Assembly: GCF_014467285.1 (NCBI RefSeq)
Contig: NZ_NKHR01000003.1
Coordinates: forward strand, 124,001 to 188,000
From: Xenorhabdus sp014467285
GTDB taxonomy: Bacteria; Pseudomonadota; Gammaproteobacteria; Enterobacterales; Enterobacteriaceae
DNA: 64,000 nucleotides
Direction: 5' to 3'
The notes below the pieces were generated by a model, which searched no databases, was not told the origin of the DNA, and was given only the letters and a program-made list of their open reading frames with translations. Positions 34,763-44,539 of this stretch are shown piece by piece (positions within the stretch are counted from its first letter, which is position 1; each line of letters starts with the position of its first letter). The position numbers and the translations under genes were made by a program.

Positions 34763-35851
34763 GTGAATATTCCTAGCATGAGTGCCGAAATTTTTTGCGT
34801 ATTTATATTCTCATTCGCATTTTTGTTTGTGTCTCGCAAGATAGCAAAAAAGATTGGTCTGGTTGATAAACCAAATTACCGTAAGCGCCACCAAGGCTTA
34901 ATTCCTTTGGTTGGTGGGATATCTGTTTTTTTTAGTGTTTGTTTTGCATTCGTTATCACGAAAGAGTTCATTCCTCATAAGTGGCTATACTTGGCTTGTG
35001 CAGGAATATTAGTTTTTATTGGTGCATTAGATGACCGTTTTGATATCAGCGTAAAGATTCGGGCAACCATCCAGGCGCTCGTTGGTATCGGCATGATGCA
35101 TTTTGCCGGCCTTAAGCTTGAAAGCTTGGGTAATACCTTCGGGCCATGGGAAATGACACTAGGCCCATTCAGCTACGTTGTGACTTTATTCGCCGTTTGG
35201 GCTGCTATCAACGCCTTCAATATGGTGGATGGTATTGATGGCTTGTTGGGCGGACTCTCTTGTGTCTCGTTCGGCGCATTGGGAATTCTGCTATATGAAA
35301 ATGGCAATACCGCACTGGCATTTTGGTGTTTTACGTTTATTGCAGGGATCTTGCCTTATATCTTTCTCAATCTGGGATTAGTCGGAAAACGTTTCAAAGT
35401 CTTCATGGGAGATGCAGGAAGTACCCTGATTGGTTTTACTATTATTTGGTTACTGACTACAACGACTCAAGGGGAAAGCGCTTCTATCAGTCCTGTGACA
35501 GCACTGTGGATAATCGCGATCCCATTAATGGACATGGTTGCGATTATGTACCGTCGATTGCGTAAGGGAATGAGCCCATTCTCTCCGGATCGCCAACATA
35601 TCCACCATTTGATCATGCGTGCCGGATTTACTTCTCGTCAGGCATTCATCTTGATTACTTTAGCCGCAGTTTTGTTGGCATCGGTTGGAATTATTGGAGA
35701 ACGGTTAAGTTTTGTTCCTGAGTGGGTGATGTTGGCATTATTTTTGCTTGCTTTTGTGCTATATGGCTATTGCATCAAACGAGCATGGCGGGTAGCCCGT
35801 TTTATCAAACGGTGTAAACGTCGTATGCACCGGACAGCAAGTCATCATTAA
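34763..35851 (+). CDS. wecA: Undecaprenyl-phosphate GlcNAc-1-phosphate transferase WecA
   Basis: 362 residues. Integral membrane enzyme that makes lipid I of ECA (GlcNAc-PP-Und) and also primes many O antigens. Ten or eleven hydrophobic segments; motifs GALDDRFDISVKIRA (Asp pair), NMVDGIDGLLGG, MGDAGS and the cytoplasmic DRQHIHHLI loop are all intact. Start is GTG at 34763 (MNIPSMSAEIF after conversion), aligned with the E. coli start. First gene of the ECA operon. Confidence 0.97.
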   Translation: MNIPSMSAEIFCVFIFSFAFLFVSRKIAKKIGLVDKPNYRKRHQGLIPLVGGISVFFSVCFAFVITKEFIPHKWLYLACAGILVFIGALDDRFDISVKIRATIQALVGIGMMHFAGLKLESLGNTFGPWEMTLGPFSYVVTLFAVWAAINAFNMVDGIDGLLGGLSCVSFGALGILLYENGNTALAFWCFTFIAGILPYIFLNLGLVGKRFKVFMGDAGSTLIGFTIIWLLTTTTQGESASISPVTALWIIAIPLMDMVAIMYRRLRKGMSPFSPDRQHIHHLIMRAGFTSRQAFILITLAAVLLASVGIIGERLSFVPEWVMLALFLLAFVLYGYCIKRAWRVARFIKRCKRRMHRTASHH

Positions 35852-35881
35852 TACATTGACTTATCAAAGAGGTTTTGTGCA

Positions 35882-36961
35882 GTGATAAACTCAGAAACGC
35901 AACCTAAACAGGATCAACAGGCGATAGAGCATGAGCTGGATATTCGTGCGCTGTGTTATGCTCTGTGGCGTGGAAAGATATGGATTATCGCACTGGCAAT
36001 CATTTTCGCTGCCGTCGCTCTGGGTGCATCTTCTCTGATGCAGCAAAAGTGGAGCGCAACCGCTGTTGTGGATTTACCGACGACCAATAATCTGGGTAGC
36101 TATTACTCGCAACAACAATTTTTGCGTAATTTGGATACCCATATCAATGCCTCACCAGAAGCACAATTGCCGACTATTCCCGATGGTGCATACAAAGAAT
36201 TCATGATACAGGTTGCGGCGTATGATACCCGTCGTGAATTTTGGCTTGATTCTGATTATTACAAACAGCGCAGGAAAGGGGCTGCCAAAGCGGATGCTGT
36301 GTTGCTGGATGAGTTGATCAACAATATTCAAATCACGCGGAGTGATGACCGAAAAGTACCTAATGACAATATCAAGCTGACAGCAGAAACAGCAGTTGAT
36401 GCGAACCAACTGCTGCGCAGATATATTGCATTTGCCAATCAACGGGCGAGTACCCATCTGAATAACGAAATTAAAGGTGCATGGGCGACACGAACCCAGT
36501 CAATGAAAGCCTTGGTTAAACGTCAGGAGATGGTAGCCAAGGCAATGTACAATCGTGAACTGAATGTCTTGCAGCAGTCACTGAAAGTGGCTGAGAAACA
36601 AGGTATTCACCGTAATCAAACAAACATTCCTATCGAAGAATTGCCTGAGTCCAAAATGTTTATGTTGGGTATGCCATTGTTGCAGGCCCAGATTGAAACG
36701 TTGGAAGCGACGGGTCCGAATTACAGCATCGATTATGATCAAAACATGGCGATGCTGGCTACATTGAATGTCGGCCCAACTTTACAGGGGACTTTCCAGA
36801 CTTACCGTTATCTCAGGACACCCGAGGAACCTGTCAATCGAGACAGCCCTCGCCGTGCTTTCATGATGATTATGTGGAGTGCCATTGGCATGTTGGTTGG
36901 TGCTGGAGTTGCTTTGGTAAGGCGCTCACGCTCCGTCAGTTCATATAATAACTTCATGTAA
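35882..36961 (+). CDS. wzzE: ECA chain-length regulator WzzE
   Basis: 359 residues. Polysaccharide co-polymerase: first membrane segment IWIIALAIIFAAVALGA near residues 33-50, a large periplasmic coiled-coil region, second membrane segment MMIMWSAIGMLVGAGVALV near residues 324-343. It sets ECA chain length together with WzyE. GTG start with AGAGG nine bases upstream. It is followed by a 146-bp gap before wecB, the longest spacer in the operon. Confidence 0.94.
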   Translation: MINSETQPKQDQQAIEHELDIRALCYALWRGKIWIIALAIIFAAVALGASSLMQQKWSATAVVDLPTTNNLGSYYSQQQFLRNLDTHINASPEAQLPTIPDGAYKEFMIQVAAYDTRREFWLDSDYYKQRRKGAAKADAVLLDELINNIQITRSDDRKVPNDNIKLTAETAVDANQLLRRYIAFANQRASTHLNNEIKGAWATRTQSMKALVKRQEMVAKAMYNRELNVLQQSLKVAEKQGIHRNQTNIPIEELPESKMFMLGMPLLQAQIETLEATGPNYSIDYDQNMAMLATLNVGPTLQGTFQTYRYLRTPEEPVNRDSPRRAFMMIMWSAIGMLVGAGVALVRRSRSVSSYNNFM

Positions 36962-37107
36962 AAAACTCATAAGTTCTTTAGGGTTAATGACTGTTCTCGG
37001 TAGCCTGTATCTGCGTGCATCTTGCTCAGGAGTAGGAATGGAAATGGTAATTAACCCTCCGCTTTTGTGGAAACATTTGCAATGATTGACAAAATAAGAG
37101 AGCCACT

Positions 37108-38238
37108 GTGAAAGTGTTGACTGTGTTTGGTACTCGACCGGAAGCCATCAAAATGGCACCGTTGGTACACGCATTGGCTAGGGATACTGCCTTTGACGCA
37201 AAAGTGTGTGTCACTGCCCAGCATAGGGAGATGTTGGATCAGGTGTTGCACTTGTTCGGAATAACGCCAGATTTTGATCTCAATATCATGCAAAAAGGGC
37301 AGGACCTCACGGATATTACCTGCCGGATCCTGCAAGGTATAAAGCCTGTATTGGAAGAATTTAAACCGGATGTGGTGCTGGTGCATGGCGATACGACTAC
37401 GACTATGGCAACCAGTCTGGCCGCATTCTATCAGCATATTCCTGTGGGCCATGTCGAAGCAGGACTGAGAACCGGAGACCTTTATTCTCCCTGGCCGGAA
37501 GAAGCCAACCGTAAAATTGCCGGGCACTTGGCGATGTACCACTTTGCGCCAACGGAAAACTCCAGAAATAATCTCTTAAAAGAGTCTATTGCAGAAAATC
37601 GTATTTTTGTTACAGGTAATACGGTTATTGATGCGCTGCTGTCGGTACGTGACCGCATCATGAATGACGAAGCCATATATGGCCAGCTTGCTGAACTTTA
37701 TCCCTTCATTGATCCGAATAAAAAAATGATTCTGGTGACAGGCCATCGTCGTGAGAGCTTTGGTAAGGGATTTGAGCGGATATGTGAAGCGTTAGCCCAG
37801 ATTGCCAGAGCGCATCCTGAAGTTCAGGTGGTTTATCCGGTTCATTTGAACCCAAATGTCAGTGAGCCTGTTAAGCGTATTTTGCATGGCATTGATAACA
37901 TTATCCTTATCAAACCCCAGGATTATCTGCCATTCGTCTATTTGATGAATCATGCCTACATGATTCTGACCGATTCAGGGGGCATTCAGGAAGAAGCCCC
38001 CTCTTTGGGAAAACCTGTGCTGGTTATGCGCAGTACCACCGAACGACCTGAAGCGATTGATGCGGGGACGGTGCGATTGGTAGGGACAGAGACACAAGCT
38101 ATTGTTGCAGAAGTGACGCGCTTATTGACGGATGACATCGCTTACCAACAGATGAGCCATGCCCATAACCCTTACGGTGATGGTAAGGCTTGCCAGCGAA
38201 TTCTTGAAGCATTAAAGAAAAATCAGGTGACATTATGA
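37108..38238 (+). CDS. wecB: UDP-GlcNAc 2-epimerase WecB
   Basis: 376 residues. Non-hydrolysing epimerase that makes UDP-ManNAc for ECA. N-terminal FGTRPEAIKMAPLVHALARD and GHVEAGLRTGDLYSPWPEE, with VTGHRRESFGKGFERI in the second Rossmann-like half, are diagnostic. GTG start with AAGAGAG just upstream. Its stop overlaps the wecC start by 4 bp. Confidence 0.97.
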   Translation: MKVLTVFGTRPEAIKMAPLVHALARDTAFDAKVCVTAQHREMLDQVLHLFGITPDFDLNIMQKGQDLTDITCRILQGIKPVLEEFKPDVVLVHGDTTTTMATSLAAFYQHIPVGHVEAGLRTGDLYSPWPEEANRKIAGHLAMYHFAPTENSRNNLLKESIAENRIFVTGNTVIDALLSVRDRIMNDEAIYGQLAELYPFIDPNKKMILVTGHRRESFGKGFERICEALAQIARAHPEVQVVYPVHLNPNVSEPVKRILHGIDNIILIKPQDYLPFVYLMNHAYMILTDSGGIQEEAPSLGKPVLVMRSTTERPEAIDAGTVRLVGTETQAIVAEVTRLLTDDIAYQQMSHAHNPYGDGKACQRILEALKKNQVTL

Positions 38239-39497
38239 GTTTTGAAACAATTTCTGTGATCGGGCTTGGTTATATTGGCTTACCCACCGCAGCAGCATTT
38301 GCCTCCCGCAAAAAAACCGTCATTGGTGTGGATGTCAATCAACATGCGGTAGAGACGATTAACCGTGGCGCAATTCATATCGTTGAACCTGATTTAGATA
38401 AAGTAGTGAAAGTTGCCGTTGAAGGCGGTTATTTGAAAGCCGTAACCGTTCCACAAACTGCGGATGCTTTCTTGATTGCTGTGCCTACACCTTTCAAAGG
38501 CGATCACGAACCGGACATGGCTTATGTGCGCTCTGCTGCGGAATCAATAGCGCCAGTCCTGAAGAAAGGCGACTTGATCATTCTGGAATCTACTTCGCCG
38601 GTTGGTGCGACAGAGCAGATGGCAGAGTGGTTGGCTGCGGCACGCCCTGATCTTTCATTTCCCCAACAATCGGGTGAAGATTCGGACATTGATATCGCTT
38701 ATTGTCCAGAACGCGTACTGCCGGGCCAGGTTATGGTGGAATTGATCAAAAACGATCGCGTGGTGGGAGGTATGACAGCCAAATCATCCGCCAGAGCAAG
38801 CGAACTGTACAAAATTTTCCTTGAAGGCGAATGTGTTATCACTAATGCCAAAACGGCAGAAATGTGCAAACTGACGGAAAATAGTTTCCGCGATGTTAAT
38901 ATCGCGTTTGCCAATGAACTTTCTTTGATCTGTGCTGAACAAGGCATTAATGTTTGGGAGCTGATTAGTCTGGCAAATCGTCATCCTCGCGTAAATATCT
39001 TGCAGCCCGGTCCGGGGGTTGGCGGGCACTGTATCGCGGTCGATCCGTGGTTTATCGTATCGCAAAATCCTGAACAATCTCGTCTGATCCATACCGCGCG
39101 TTTAGTTAATGATGGAAAACCGCTTTGGGTGGTTGATCAAGTGAAAGCGGCAGTGGCGGATTGCCTGGCAGAAAGCGATAAACGGGCAAGTGAAGTTAAA
39201 ATTGCCTGTTTTGGGCTGGCTTTTAAACCGAACATTGATGATTTGCGCGAAAGCCCGGCGGTTCATATCACTGAAATGGTTGCGCAGTGGCATGTAGGGA
39301 AAACCATGGCTGTTGAGCCCAATGTACATGAACTGCCAAAGTCATTGAAAGGTCTGGTTGAGTTGATGGACGTGAACCAGGCACTGGAAGAGGCCGACGT
39401 TGTATTGATGCTGGTGGATCACCGTCAGTTTAAAGCCATTCATGGCGATGAAATAAAGCAAAAATGGGTTGTTGATACAAAAGGAGTTTGGCGTTGA
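38235..39497 (+). CDS. wecC: UDP-ManNAc dehydrogenase WecC
   Basis: 420 residues. Oxidises UDP-ManNAc to UDP-ManNAcA. NAD-binding motif IGLGYIGLPTAAAFAS at the N-terminus, catalytic-cysteine region GPGVGGHCIAVDPWF, and the UDP-binding C-terminal domain (LAFKPNIDDLRESPA). Overlaps wecB upstream and the rffG start downstream, consistent with coupled translation. Confidence 0.97.
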   Translation: MSFETISVIGLGYIGLPTAAAFASRKKTVIGVDVNQHAVETINRGAIHIVEPDLDKVVKVAVEGGYLKAVTVPQTADAFLIAVPTPFKGDHEPDMAYVRSAAESIAPVLKKGDLIILESTSPVGATEQMAEWLAAARPDLSFPQQSGEDSDIDIAYCPERVLPGQVMVELIKNDRVVGGMTAKSSARASELYKIFLEGECVITNAKTAEMCKLTENSFRDVNIAFANELSLICAEQGINVWELISLANRHPRVNILQPGPGVGGHCIAVDPWFIVSQNPEQSRLIHTARLVNDGKPLWVVDQVKAAVADCLAESDKRASEVKIACFGLAFKPNIDDLRESPAVHITEMVAQWHVGKTMAVEPNVHELPKSLKGLVELMDVNQALEEADVVLMLVDHRQFKAIHGDEIKQKWVVDTKGVWR

Positions 39498-40564
39498 AAC
39501 GTATTCTAATTACAGGTGGTGCAGGCTTCATCGGCTCTGCGGTTATCCGTCATATTATCAGCCAGACAGAAGACAGCGTCGTCATCGTCGATAGTCTGAC
39601 TTATGCCGGTAACCTTGAATCACTGGCTCCGGTGGCTAATCATCCTCGCTACGCGTTTGAACAGGTGGATATCTGTCAGCGTGATGCCTTGGATCGTGTA
39701 TTCCTGCAATACCAGCCGGATGCGGTGATGCATCTAGCGGCAGAAAGTCATGTTGACCGTTCCATTGATGGGCCAGCCGCCTTTATCGAAACCAACATCA
39801 TTGGTACTTATACTTTACTGGAAGCGGCGCGGGCGTTTTGGCAGCAATTGGATCAGGAAAAACAGGCCAAATTCCGTTTTCACCATATCTCAACAGATGA
39901 GGTTTATGGTGACCTGCACGGTGAAGACGGCTTCTTTACTGAAACGACGCCTTATGCACCGAGCAGCCCATACTCTGCATCTAAGGCTTCCAGCGACCAT
40001 CTGGTCAGGGCGTGGCGCCGTACTTATGGTTTACCGACGGTGATCACCAATTGTTCCAATAACTATGGCCCTTATCACTTCCCTGAAAAACTGATCCCAT
40101 TGATGATCCTGAATGCGTTGGCGGGTAAGCCACTGCCGGTTTATGGCAAAGGTGAGCAAATCCGTGACTGGCTGTATGTGGAAGATCACGCACGCGCATT
40201 GCATTTGGTGGTGTCCAAGGCTGAACCCGGTGAAACCTATAACATCGGTGGACATAATGAGCGCAGAAATATTGATGTGGTGGAAACGATTTGTTCCTTG
40301 CTGGAAGAATTCCGCCCCGAAAAACCTGCGGGGGTAGAGCATTATCGTGATCTGATTACCCATGTGACGGATCGTCCGGGACATGATATGCGTTATGCGA
40401 TTGATGCAGCGAAAATTGAGCGCGAACTGGGCTGGACGCCACAAGAAACCTTTGAGTCTGGCATTCGCAAGACCGTGCAATGGTATTTAGAGAATGAGAA
40501 TTGGTGGCGTAGGGTTCAGGATGGCTCTTATGCAGGGGAACGTCTTGGGCTGGGAAACGAATAA
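39494..40564 (+). CDS. rffG: dTDP-glucose 4,6-dehydratase RffG (RmlB2)
   Basis: 356 residues. Makes dTDP-4-keto-6-deoxyglucose for the Fuc4NAc branch of ECA. Rossmann motif GGAGFIGSAVIR, catalytic region STDEVYG and YSASKAS (YxxxK). The start is a TTG at 39494, which aligns with E. coli MRKILITGG and has AAGGAG seven bases upstream; an in-frame upstream TTG at 39488 lies too close to that site. Overlaps the wecC stop. Confidence 0.93.
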   Translation: MKRILITGGAGFIGSAVIRHIISQTEDSVVIVDSLTYAGNLESLAPVANHPRYAFEQVDICQRDALDRVFLQYQPDAVMHLAAESHVDRSIDGPAAFIETNIIGTYTLLEAARAFWQQLDQEKQAKFRFHHISTDEVYGDLHGEDGFFTETTPYAPSSPYSASKASSDHLVRAWRRTYGLPTVITNCSNNYGPYHFPEKLIPLMILNALAGKPLPVYGKGEQIRDWLYVEDHARALHLVVSKAEPGETYNIGGHNERRNIDVVETICSLLEEFRPEKPAGVEHYRDLITHVTDRPGHDMRYAIDAAKIERELGWTPQETFESGIRKTVQWYLENENWWRRVQDGSYAGERLGLGNE

Positions 40565-40582
40565 ACCCGTCTGGGGGATAGC

Positions 40583-41464
40583 ATGAAAGGAATTATACTG
40601 GCGGGGGGATCTGGCACCCGTTTGTATCCAATAACACGTGGCGTATCAAAACAATTATTGCCTATTTATGACAAGCCGATGATTTATTATCCGCTGTCAG
40701 TTTTAATGCTGGCGGGAATACGCGATATCCTGCTTATTTCTACGCCCGATGACTTACCCGCTTTTAGGCGACTATTGGGCAATGGTGAGCAATTTGGCAT
40801 TCGTCTGAGCTATGCTGAACAGCCCTCTCCCGATGGATTGGCCCAAGCGTTTTTGATTGGCGAAGAGTTTATTGGCAATGATACTTGTTGTCTGGTGCTT
40901 GGCGATAATATCTTTTTTGGTCAGGCATTTAGCCCGAAACTGCAAAATGTGGTGGCGCGTGAAACAGGGGCTACCGTATTTGGTTATCAAGTGATGGATC
41001 CAGATAGATTTGGCGTCGTGGAATTTGATGATCAATATCGGGTACTTTCCATTGAAGAAAAACCCGTACAGCCTAAATCCAACTGGGCGGTGACAGGACT
41101 CTATTTTTACGACAACAAAGTGGTCGATTTTGCTAAACAAGTGAAGCCTTCCGCCCGTGGTGAATTAGAGATCACCAGCATCAATCAAATGTATCTGGAA
41201 TGTGGCGAATTGAATGTTGAATTGCTAGGGCGTGGCTTTGCCTGGCTGGATACGGGTACCCATGACAGTTTAATTGAAGCGAGCACCTTTGTTCAGACCG
41301 TTGAAAAACGGCAAGGCTTCAAAATTGCCTGTCTGGAAGAGATAGCATGGCGTAATGGTTGGCTGAGCGTTGAGCAATTAAAAGAGGCTGCTGCGGAGCT
41401 GGCTAAAACGGGTTACGGCAAATATCTGATGGATTTGCTCAATGTTTATTCACGCCAACCTTGA
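40583..41464 (+). CDS. rffH: Glucose-1-phosphate thymidylyltransferase RffH (RmlA2)
   Basis: 293 residues. Makes dTDP-glucose. Nucleotidyltransferase motif LAGGSGTRLYPITRGVSKQL at residue 7 on, catalytic-Asp region LVLGDNIFFGQ, VVEFDDQYRVLSIEEKP. ATG 40583 with GGGGGA upstream. Overlaps wecD by 23 bp. Confidence 0.97.
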   Translation: MKGIILAGGSGTRLYPITRGVSKQLLPIYDKPMIYYPLSVLMLAGIRDILLISTPDDLPAFRRLLGNGEQFGIRLSYAEQPSPDGLAQAFLIGEEFIGNDTCCLVLGDNIFFGQAFSPKLQNVVARETGATVFGYQVMDPDRFGVVEFDDQYRVLSIEEKPVQPKSNWAVTGLYFYDNKVVDFAKQVKPSARGELEITSINQMYLECGELNVELLGRGFAWLDTGTHDSLIEASTFVQTVEKRQGFKIACLEEIAWRNGWLSVEQLKEAAAELAKTGYGKYLMDLLNVYSRQP

Positions 41465-42155
41465 ACCTTTGATTTGGGATAGCCAATTCTTTGGGTTATC
41501 CACTGCGCGTCTGAATTTTTCACCGGAAGCCGCAGCACTAACGACGGCTCAGTTGGATGAGTATGCACTGGTACAGGCAAAAGTTCCTGCACAGCAAACA
41601 TCCCTTATTGACGGGCTGTCCGCTTTGGGATTTTCTTTGGTGGAAGGTGAGGTGGATTTACGGTTATCGATTGATGCCGGGGATAATGCTGATATTCATA
41701 CGGGACAAGAATTCATTTCTGCAAAACGACAAGATATACCCGAATTAAAATCAGTAGCGTCTCATGTGTTTACGGATAGCCGTTTCCGTAAGCCGTGGTA
41801 TCAGCCGGATGACAGTGGTCGATTTTATGCGACTTGGGTCGAAAAAGCCGTTTTGGGAACGTTTGACCACGAATGTCTGCTTATCAATGATGAACGCGGT
41901 AGAATGATGGGATTTGTCACCCTGAGAGACATTGGAAGCCATGAAGCACGTATTGGCTTATTGGCGGCTGCACCGGGGAATCATCATCAAGGAATTGGAA
42001 AAAAATTAATGTCGGCGGCGCAGCAATGGTGCCAGAACCACCAGATACAACGGCTGAGAGTGGCAACACAAATCAGCAACATCACTGCCTTGCGTCTTTA
42101 TACACGTCGCGGTGCCATTATTGAGAGCACTGCATATTGGTTATACAGAGGATGA
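41442..42155 (+). CDS. wecD: dTDP-fucosamine acetyltransferase WecD (RffC)
   Basis: 237 residues. GNAT-family enzyme that N-acetylates dTDP-4-amino-4,6-dideoxygalactose. N-terminal half is enterobacteria-specific (EPLIWDSQFFGLSTARLNFS); C-terminal acetyl-CoA site ARIGLLAAAPGNHHQGIGKK resembles the GNAT motif A (QGIGKKLM); tail STAYWLYRG matches the E. coli end. Start overlaps rffH. Confidence 0.93.
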   Translation: MFIHANLEPLIWDSQFFGLSTARLNFSPEAAALTTAQLDEYALVQAKVPAQQTSLIDGLSALGFSLVEGEVDLRLSIDAGDNADIHTGQEFISAKRQDIPELKSVASHVFTDSRFRKPWYQPDDSGRFYATWVEKAVLGTFDHECLLINDERGRMMGFVTLRDIGSHEARIGLLAAAPGNHHQGIGKKLMSAAQQWCQNHQIQRLRVATQISNITALRLYTRRGAIIESTAYWLYRG

Positions 42156-42156
42156 A

Positions 42157-43287
42157 ATGATTCCATTTAACAAACCCCCGGTAGTCGGCACTGAATTGGA
42201 ATACATGAAACAAGCGATGGCCAGTGGTAAATTGTGCGGCGATGGCGAGTTCACCAAACGTTGTGAAGCCTGGATAGAGCAACGCTTTGGTTGTCCAAAG
42301 GTGTTGTTGACACCATCTTGTACGGCTTCACTGGAAATGGCGGCTATTTTGCTGGATATCCAGCCGGGTGATGAAGTCATCATGCCGAGTTATACCTTTG
42401 TTTCTACTTCTAATGCTTTTGTTCTGCGTGGAGCAACCATCGTGTTCGTAGATATTCACCCTGATACTATGAACATTGATGAAACCCAGATTGAAGCGGC
42501 CATTACAGAGAAAACCCGCGCCATCGTGCCAGTGCATTATGCGGGTGTTGCTTGTGAAATGGATACCATTATGGCATTGGCAGAAAAATATAACCTGTAT
42601 GTAGTGGAAGATGCGGCACAGGGTGTCATGTCCACATATAAAGGTCGTGCATTGGGCACGATTGGACATATTGGTTGCTACAGCTTTCATGAAACCAAAA
42701 ATTATTCGGCGGGTGGTGAGGGTGGTGCGACATTAATCAATGATAAATCCATGATCGCCCGTGCCGAAATCATTCGTGAGAAAGGCACTAACCGTAGCCA
42801 GTTTTTCCGTGGGCAAGTAGATAAATATACCTGGCGTGATATTGGTTCCAGTTATCTGTTATCTGATCTGCAAGCCGCTTACCTGTGGGGACAATTAGAG
42901 CTTGCTGAAGAAATTAACCAGCGTCGTCTGGCCTTGTGGGATAACTATTATCAGGCCCTGAAGCCATTGGCCGATGCGGGACACTTGACCTTGCCAATCA
43001 TCCCGGAAGGCATAGAACACAACGCCCATATGTTCTATATCAAGCTGAAAGATGTGGAAGAACGTAGTGAATTCAACCGTTACATGAAAGAGAACGGTAT
43101 TCTGAGCGTATTTCACTACGTGGCATTGCACACCAGTCCAGCGGGTGAAAAATGTGGCCGTTTCCACGGAGAAGATAGTTTTACGACCCGTGAAAGTGAC
43201 CGGTTAGTGCGTTTACCGATGTTCTACAATATCACTGACGAAGAACAGCAAGTTGTCATCAACCGTATCAAGGAATTTTTCGCCTGA
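42157..43287 (+). CDS. wecE: dTDP-4-amino-4,6-dideoxygalactose transaminase WecE (RffA)
   Basis: 376 residues. DegT/DnrJ/EryC1 PLP aminotransferase that makes the 4-amino sugar precursor. PLP lysine is Lys181 in SFHETKNYSAGGEGG; the upstream DAAQG motif is present. ATG 42157 (MIPFNKPPVVGTE) has AGAGGA upstream and lies 1 bp after the wecD stop; the open frame begins earlier at 42112 without support. Confidence 0.96.
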   Translation: MIPFNKPPVVGTELEYMKQAMASGKLCGDGEFTKRCEAWIEQRFGCPKVLLTPSCTASLEMAAILLDIQPGDEVIMPSYTFVSTSNAFVLRGATIVFVDIHPDTMNIDETQIEAAITEKTRAIVPVHYAGVACEMDTIMALAEKYNLYVVEDAAQGVMSTYKGRALGTIGHIGCYSFHETKNYSAGGEGGATLINDKSMIARAEIIREKGTNRSQFFRGQVDKYTWRDIGSSYLLSDLQAAYLWGQLELAEEINQRRLALWDNYYQALKPLADAGHLTLPIIPEGIEHNAHMFYIKLKDVEERSEFNRYMKENGILSVFHYVALHTSPAGEKCGRFHGEDSFTTRESDRLVRLPMFYNITDEEQQVVINRIKEFFA

Positions 43288-43288
43288 T

Positions 43289-44539
43289 ATGTCACTTGCT
43301 AAAGCTTCTGTTTGGACGGCTGGCTCCACATTGATCAAAATTGGTGCGGGGCTGCTGGTTATTAAATTGCTGGCGGTCTCATTTGGCCCAACAGGGGTGG
43401 GGCTGGCTGGTAACTTTCGTCAACTCATCACCGTATTAGGCGTGTTGTCTGGTGCGGGGATTTTTAATGGCGTCACTAAATATGTGGCGGAACATCATCA
43501 GCAACCGGAAAAACTCAGGGCCGTACTGGGAACCTCATCCTCGATTATTCTCGGTTTTTCGACCCTGCTGGCGGTGATTTTCCTCTTGTTCAGTGATGTC
43601 ATCAGTATTGGTTTATTTGGTCACAATCATTACAAATCTGTTGTGCAGGCGCTCGCATTTATTCAAATGGGCATCGCTTACGCCAACTATTTTCTGGCTA
43701 TCTTGAAAGGATTCAGGGATGCTCAGGGAAACTCGCTGGCAATTATTCTGGGCAGTTTGACGGGCGTAATTGCCTATGGCCTCTGTTATTGGCTGGGTGG
43801 CTATGAAGGTGCGTTGGCTGGTTTGGCGTTAGTTCCTGCGTTGGTGGTTTTACCCGCAGGGATGATGATCTTGCACCGCAAAGTCATTGCATTTTCCGCC
43901 TTGAAACCTATGTGGGATCGGGCGATTGCCAGTCATTTGGGTAAATTTACCCTTATGGCATTGCTGACCTCTATAACGTTGCCCGTTGCTTATGTCATGA
44001 TGCGAAATTTAATGGCGGCACGTTATAGCTGGGAAGAGGTTGGAATTTGGCAGGGAGTGAGCAGCATTTCTGATGCCTATTTACAATTTATTACGGCTTC
44101 TTTCACGGTCTATCTGCTGCCGACTCTTTCTCGTTTAGAGAGTAAGCAGGATATTACCAGCGAAATAGTGAAAGCCCTGAAATTTGTCTTACCTGCTGTG
44201 GCTGCTGCCAGCTTTTCAGTCTGGTTGTTGCGTGATTTTGTTATTTGGTTGCTGTTTTCAGACAAATTCACCGCGATGCGGGAGTTATTCGCATGGCAGT
44301 TAGTGGGTGATGTGTTGAAAGTTGGCGCTTATGTTTTTGGTTATCTGGTGATAGCAAAAGCTGCACTGCGTTTTTATGTTCTGGCTGAGGTCAGCCAGTT
44401 CCTTTTGCTGAGCGGTTTCTCTCATTGGCTAATACCGAAAAATGGGGCATTGGGTGCAGCTCAGTCATATATGGCAACTTACATTGTTTATTTCATTCTT
44501 TGTTGTAGCGTATTTATCATTTATCGCAGGCGAGCATGA
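43289..44539 (+). CDS. wzxE: ECA lipid III flippase WzxE
   Basis: 416 residues, MATE/MVF-like polytopic membrane protein, about 12 segments. It moves undecaprenyl-PP-trisaccharide from the cytoplasmic to the periplasmic face. ATG 43289 (MSLAKASVWTAGSTLIK) matches E. coli closely and sits 1 bp after wecE; the frame is open from 43253. The C-terminal segment SYMATYIVYFILCCSVFIIY ends in the RRRA tail. Stop overlaps wecF. Confidence 0.96.
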   Translation: MSLAKASVWTAGSTLIKIGAGLLVIKLLAVSFGPTGVGLAGNFRQLITVLGVLSGAGIFNGVTKYVAEHHQQPEKLRAVLGTSSSIILGFSTLLAVIFLLFSDVISIGLFGHNHYKSVVQALAFIQMGIAYANYFLAILKGFRDAQGNSLAIILGSLTGVIAYGLCYWLGGYEGALAGLALVPALVVLPAGMMILHRKVIAFSALKPMWDRAIASHLGKFTLMALLTSITLPVAYVMMRNLMAARYSWEEVGIWQGVSSISDAYLQFITASFTVYLLPTLSRLESKQDITSEIVKALKFVLPAVAAASFSVWLLRDFVIWLLFSDKFTAMRELFAWQLVGDVLKVGAYVFGYLVIAKAALRFYVLAEVSQFLLLSGFSHWLIPKNGALGAAQSYMATYIVYFILCCSVFIIYRRRA

